Source of the DNA: Sulfuritalea sp.
GTDB lineage: Bacteria; Pseudomonadota; Gammaproteobacteria; Burkholderiales; Rhodocyclaceae
NCBI GenBank assembly: GCA_020048435.1
Contig: JAIFMO010000062.1
Span: 1-39,497, forward strand
DNA length: 39,497 nucleotides
Direction of reading: 5' to 3'
Part shown: one piece after another, positions 36,951 through 39,497 of the stretch
Numbering within the stretch: position 1 is the stretch's first letter
Layout of the letters: each line of letters begins with the position of its first letter
Position numbers and translations under genes: made by a program
Notes under the pieces: model-generated
What the model was told of the DNA's origin: nothing
Databases searched by the model: none
Seen by the model: only the letters and a program-made list of their open reading frames with translations

Positions 36951-39497
36951 CAGCTCAGCGTTGCTTCGATCATGTCCCAGCGCTTGTCGCGCACCATAAC
37001 GAAACGGCAGCGCCCATCGGATAATTCGGCCCACAGGTCGCCGATCAGCCGGTCGTCCGCCGCGTCATTCCAGCGATCCGCCCCTTTGTATTCGACCACC
37101 AGTACCGAGCTGTCCGGCAGCAGACAGACAAAATCCGGGTAAAAACGGCCCTGCGCCTTTTGCAGGAAGAACGCACAACCCTCGCGGCGCACCAAATTAC
37201 GCACCCAGAAGCGGATACGCCCGGCCTGCGCCCACTGGTCGAGCTGCACCGCGCAGGCGAACTCCTCTTCGCTATCGAAGGCGCCGACGCGGCCGTAAAA
37301 GTGCTTGCGGAACACCACGCCGGTCGCTTTCGGATCGTAATCGCGCGTCGGCGCATAAGCATGCGGGTGGAACTCGAAGACCTGCGCCGCGCTTACCGCC
37401 ACGCGGGTCGCACGATCGTCGCCGAACAACACGCTTTGGTAAGTCAGCGCGATGGCCGACAGGCGCAAGGCCTTCACTCGCGCCTCGATCAAATCGCGCA
37501 GGAGATATTTCTGCAAATTGGCGCGTGCCAGATCGAATCCAGGCTGGTGCAAGAGTTCGCCCAGCCAATGGGCGATGAAGGCCTGTTTGGCCGCGTGCGT
37601 TAGCGACGGCTCAGGCAGATTCTTCGCCAGCCAGGCTGCGAGCTTCACCGCATCCCAATGCTCGGGACGATAGACGAGGCCCAGGTCGCGTTGCAGGTCG
37701 GCGATGAAATGTTGTTGCAGTGTGCCGGTGGCCGCGTCGAAGTCAATCTCGCCGCCCTCGCTCACCTTGAGCCCTACGCTCAGCCGTTGTAGGTCGTCCG
37801 CCGTCGGTGCCGCATCGTAGGGCGATAAATCCCACGGATATTCCAGCACCTCGGGGTCATCGAAAAGTGTCGGCTGCGCACTCGCGTCATGGCGCAAACA
37901 CAAGTGCGGCACCACGAAACGCTCGCCCAACTCGGCCGGCGTCTGGAAAAACTCGATGGCCGTCGTTCGACTTTGCAAAGCGGCAGCGGCAATCGCCTCC
38001 CGCGCCGGGATGGAAACCACCGTTTGTTGCAACGCAGCGGTTTCCGCGCCATCGAGCGGTCGCGCAATCGTCAGCGTCGCGGCCAGATCGTCCCAGGCAA
38101 GCTTTTCGCGCAATGGCTTTGGCAGTGCCTTTATTTCCGGCTTTTCCGACAAAGCCACGACGACAGGATGCAGCGTCGCCCGCTCGCCCCAGCCAGCCAG
38201 ATCAAGCAGCGCCTGATCGGACTTGGCGGCGGTAACAAACTCGCGCACCTCGCGCCGCTCGAAGCCCGCACCGGCAATCAGCCGCTCGCGCAGATGTGCG
38301 GCCGTCTCGGCGAAGTTGGCCGAGACGACGAAGGCATAGGCGCGGTTGAGCGCCGCATTCTCGAAGTGCCGCGCTTGCGGCTGGCGCAACACACGGCCGA
38401 GCAACTGCTCGACGGCGGTGGAGGAATGCACCGCCGCCATGCTCACCAGAATATAGGCATGCGGGCAATCCCAGCCCTCGGCCAGCGCCTTTTGCGTGAT
38501 GATGAAACGCACCGGGCACGCCGGGTCGGCAATCCCTAGCGGATACTTCGCGTCGATTTCTTCCAGCCCGTGCTCTTCGCCGGTGGCCACGACAATCTGC
38601 TCGGCCGGAATGCGCTGATTGTCGTGGATCAACACGATGGGCCGCAGATAGCGTCCCGCCGAAAAGTCGGCGGTAGCGGTACGGCGCAATTCCTGCTCGG
38701 CCAGCGCCTGCAAGCCTTCCCGCCGCGCGATGGCATCGGCCAGGCACTGCTGCCAGTTCGGCTCCGCTTCCAGCAACACCGGCAGCTTGATCATCTGCTC
38801 GGCCTTCAATTCGCCGGCAGAAACACTGTGCAGCACATTGGACGGCGTCCGCTCCAGATCCGGCGTCGCGGTCAGTTCCAGCACACCCGACGGATTGAAG
38901 CGCGCCAGCATGTCGAAGGCCAGCGGCGTGCGGTTGTTGTGCGCCTCGTCCACGATGACGAAGGGGCGGCGCAGACGCAGCACGTTGGCCAGCGAATACG
39001 GCGTCGTCTCGCCTTCCTGCAACAGGCTTGCCCGTTGCACGGTGGTCAGGCCGTCGAAATGGTGCATCAACGCACCGGATGACTCATACACCTTGCGGCT
39101 TTCGGCATCTTCCACCTGAAACGCCTGGCGCGTGGCGACGATTACCACGGTCGACGTGTCCAGCGTCGCGAGCGTCAGGCTTTTCGCCTCGTCCAGATCG
39201 AGCACCGTCACCGGCCCCGCCTCGCGCAAGGCGGTGTGATACGGATGCTCGCGCCCCTTGAGGCCGCGCAAGGTCTGTTCGCGGATCGGCTTCGACGGCA
39301 CCAGCCACAAAATCACGCTGCGCTCGCAACGCAGCAACTGGTCATTCACCAACTTCAGGCTCTTCGCCGCCAGCCAGGTCTTGCCACCGCCCGTCGGCAC
39401 CCGCAGGCAAAAATACGGCATCGCGGCAGGGAAACCCGTCAGCGGCCGATACTTCTGCCCCTCGCCCCACAGCGCCTTTGTCGTCGCATAAAACGCC
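36950..39497 (-). CDS. Type III restriction Res-like DEAD/SF2 helicase with C-terminal PD-(D/E)XK-like nuclease; 5' end outside the window
   Basis: Walker A VPTGGGKTWLAAKSL, DEAH (VIVDEAHNNRTP), SF2 C-terminal motifs (EGWDCPHAYILVS...QLLGRVLRQPQ), C-terminal FYPDFVCLLPDSSVLVVEYKG. Frame stays open to the window edge upstream of M 39421. Confidence 0.88.
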   Translation of the reverse strand, partial: AFYATTKALWGEGQKYRPLTGFPAAMPYFCLRVPTGGGKTWLAAKSLKLVNDQLLRCERSVILWLVPSKPIREQTLRGLKGREHPYHTALREAGPVTVLDLDEAKSLTLATLDTSTVVIVATRQAFQVEDAESRKVYESSGALMHHFDGLTTVQRASLLQEGETTPYSLANVLRLRRPFVIVDEAHNNRTPLAFDMLARFNPSGVLELTATPDLERTPSNVLHSVSAGELKAEQMIKLPVLLEAEPNWQQCLADAIARREGLQALAEQELRRTATADFSAGRYLRPIVLIHDNQRIPAEQIVVATGEEHGLEEIDAKYPLGIADPACPVRFIITQKALAEGWDCPHAYILVSMAAVHSSTAVEQLLGRVLRQPQARHFENAALNRAYAFVVSANFAETAAHLRERLIAGAGFERREVREFVTAAKSDQALLDLAGWGERATLHPVVVALSEKPEIKALPKPLREKLAWDDLAATLTIARPLDGAETAALQQTVVSIPAREAIAAAALQSRTTAIEFFQTPAELGERFVVPHLCLRHDASAQPTLFDDPEVLEYPWDLSPYDAAPTADDLQRLSVGLKVSEGGEIDFDAATGTLQQHFIADLQRDLGLVYRPEHWDAVKLAAWLAKNLPEPSLTHAAKQAFIAHWLGELLHQPGFDLARANLQKYLLRDLIEARVKALRLSAIALTYQSVLFGDDRATRVAVSAAQVFEFHPHAYAPTRDYDPKATGVVFRKHFYGRVGAFDSEEEFACAVQLDQWAQAGRIRFWVRNLVRREGCAFFLQKAQGRFYPDFVCLLPDSSVLVVEYKGADRWNDAADDRLIGDLWAELSDGRCRFVMVRDKRWDMIEATLS
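38661..38686 (+). repeat. Dispersed 26-bp repeat, copy 4
   Basis: GAAAAGTCGGCGGTAGCGGTACGGCG; 24/26 identical to copy 2; antisense to the helicase gene it lies in. Confidence 0.88.

Noticed and set aside
1-39497. CRISPR arrays, insertion sequences, prophage genes
   Set aside because: No regularly spaced repeats, transposase/integrase ORFs or phage structural genes found in the window.

Overview
The window is about 39.5 kb of bacterial chromosome, probably betaproteobacterial (inferred from gene order and the two-piece tmRNA). Main contents: (i) 0.1-13.9 kb, minus strand: a signal-transduction cluster with RR-PAS-GGDEF-EAL, a hybrid kinase with a damaged receiver, a urea/amide-type substrate-binding protein, two response regulators (one HD-GYP) and a KaiB-like-domain hybrid kinase. 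(ii) 14-22 kb, minus strand: tyrA-hisC-pheA-serA-like-serC-gyrA. (iii) 22-31 kb, mostly plus strand: OmpA-family protein, ubiG, HU, NAD-type isocitrate dehydrogenase, tRNA-Ser(UGA) split by a group I intron, AmrS-like radical SAM, NhaR-like regulator (minus), htpX, BI-1/YccA and TerC. (iv) 31-39.5 kb: a small protein behind a sigma54-like promoter, a two-gene MotA/ExbB-like plus single-TM pair, a circularly permuted two-piece tmRNA (tag ANDERFAIAA), a Cache-HAMP sensor without output domain, zapE, and a Res-like helicase/nuclease running off the window. The strongest unusual signals are: (1) an ORF-less ~220-nt group I intron between U34 and G35 of tRNA-Ser(UGA); (2) a permuted tmRNA with an apparent 4-nt intervening segment; (3) a 26-bp dispersed repeat (AAAAAGTCGGCG[C/G]TAGCGGTACGGCA) in four near-identical copies, three inside genes and in frame; (4) a ZorAB/ExbBD-like two-gene membrane module next to the tmRNA; (5) a KaiB-hybrid kinase within the c-di-GMP cluster. 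All calls come from reading the sequence; no database searches were run.
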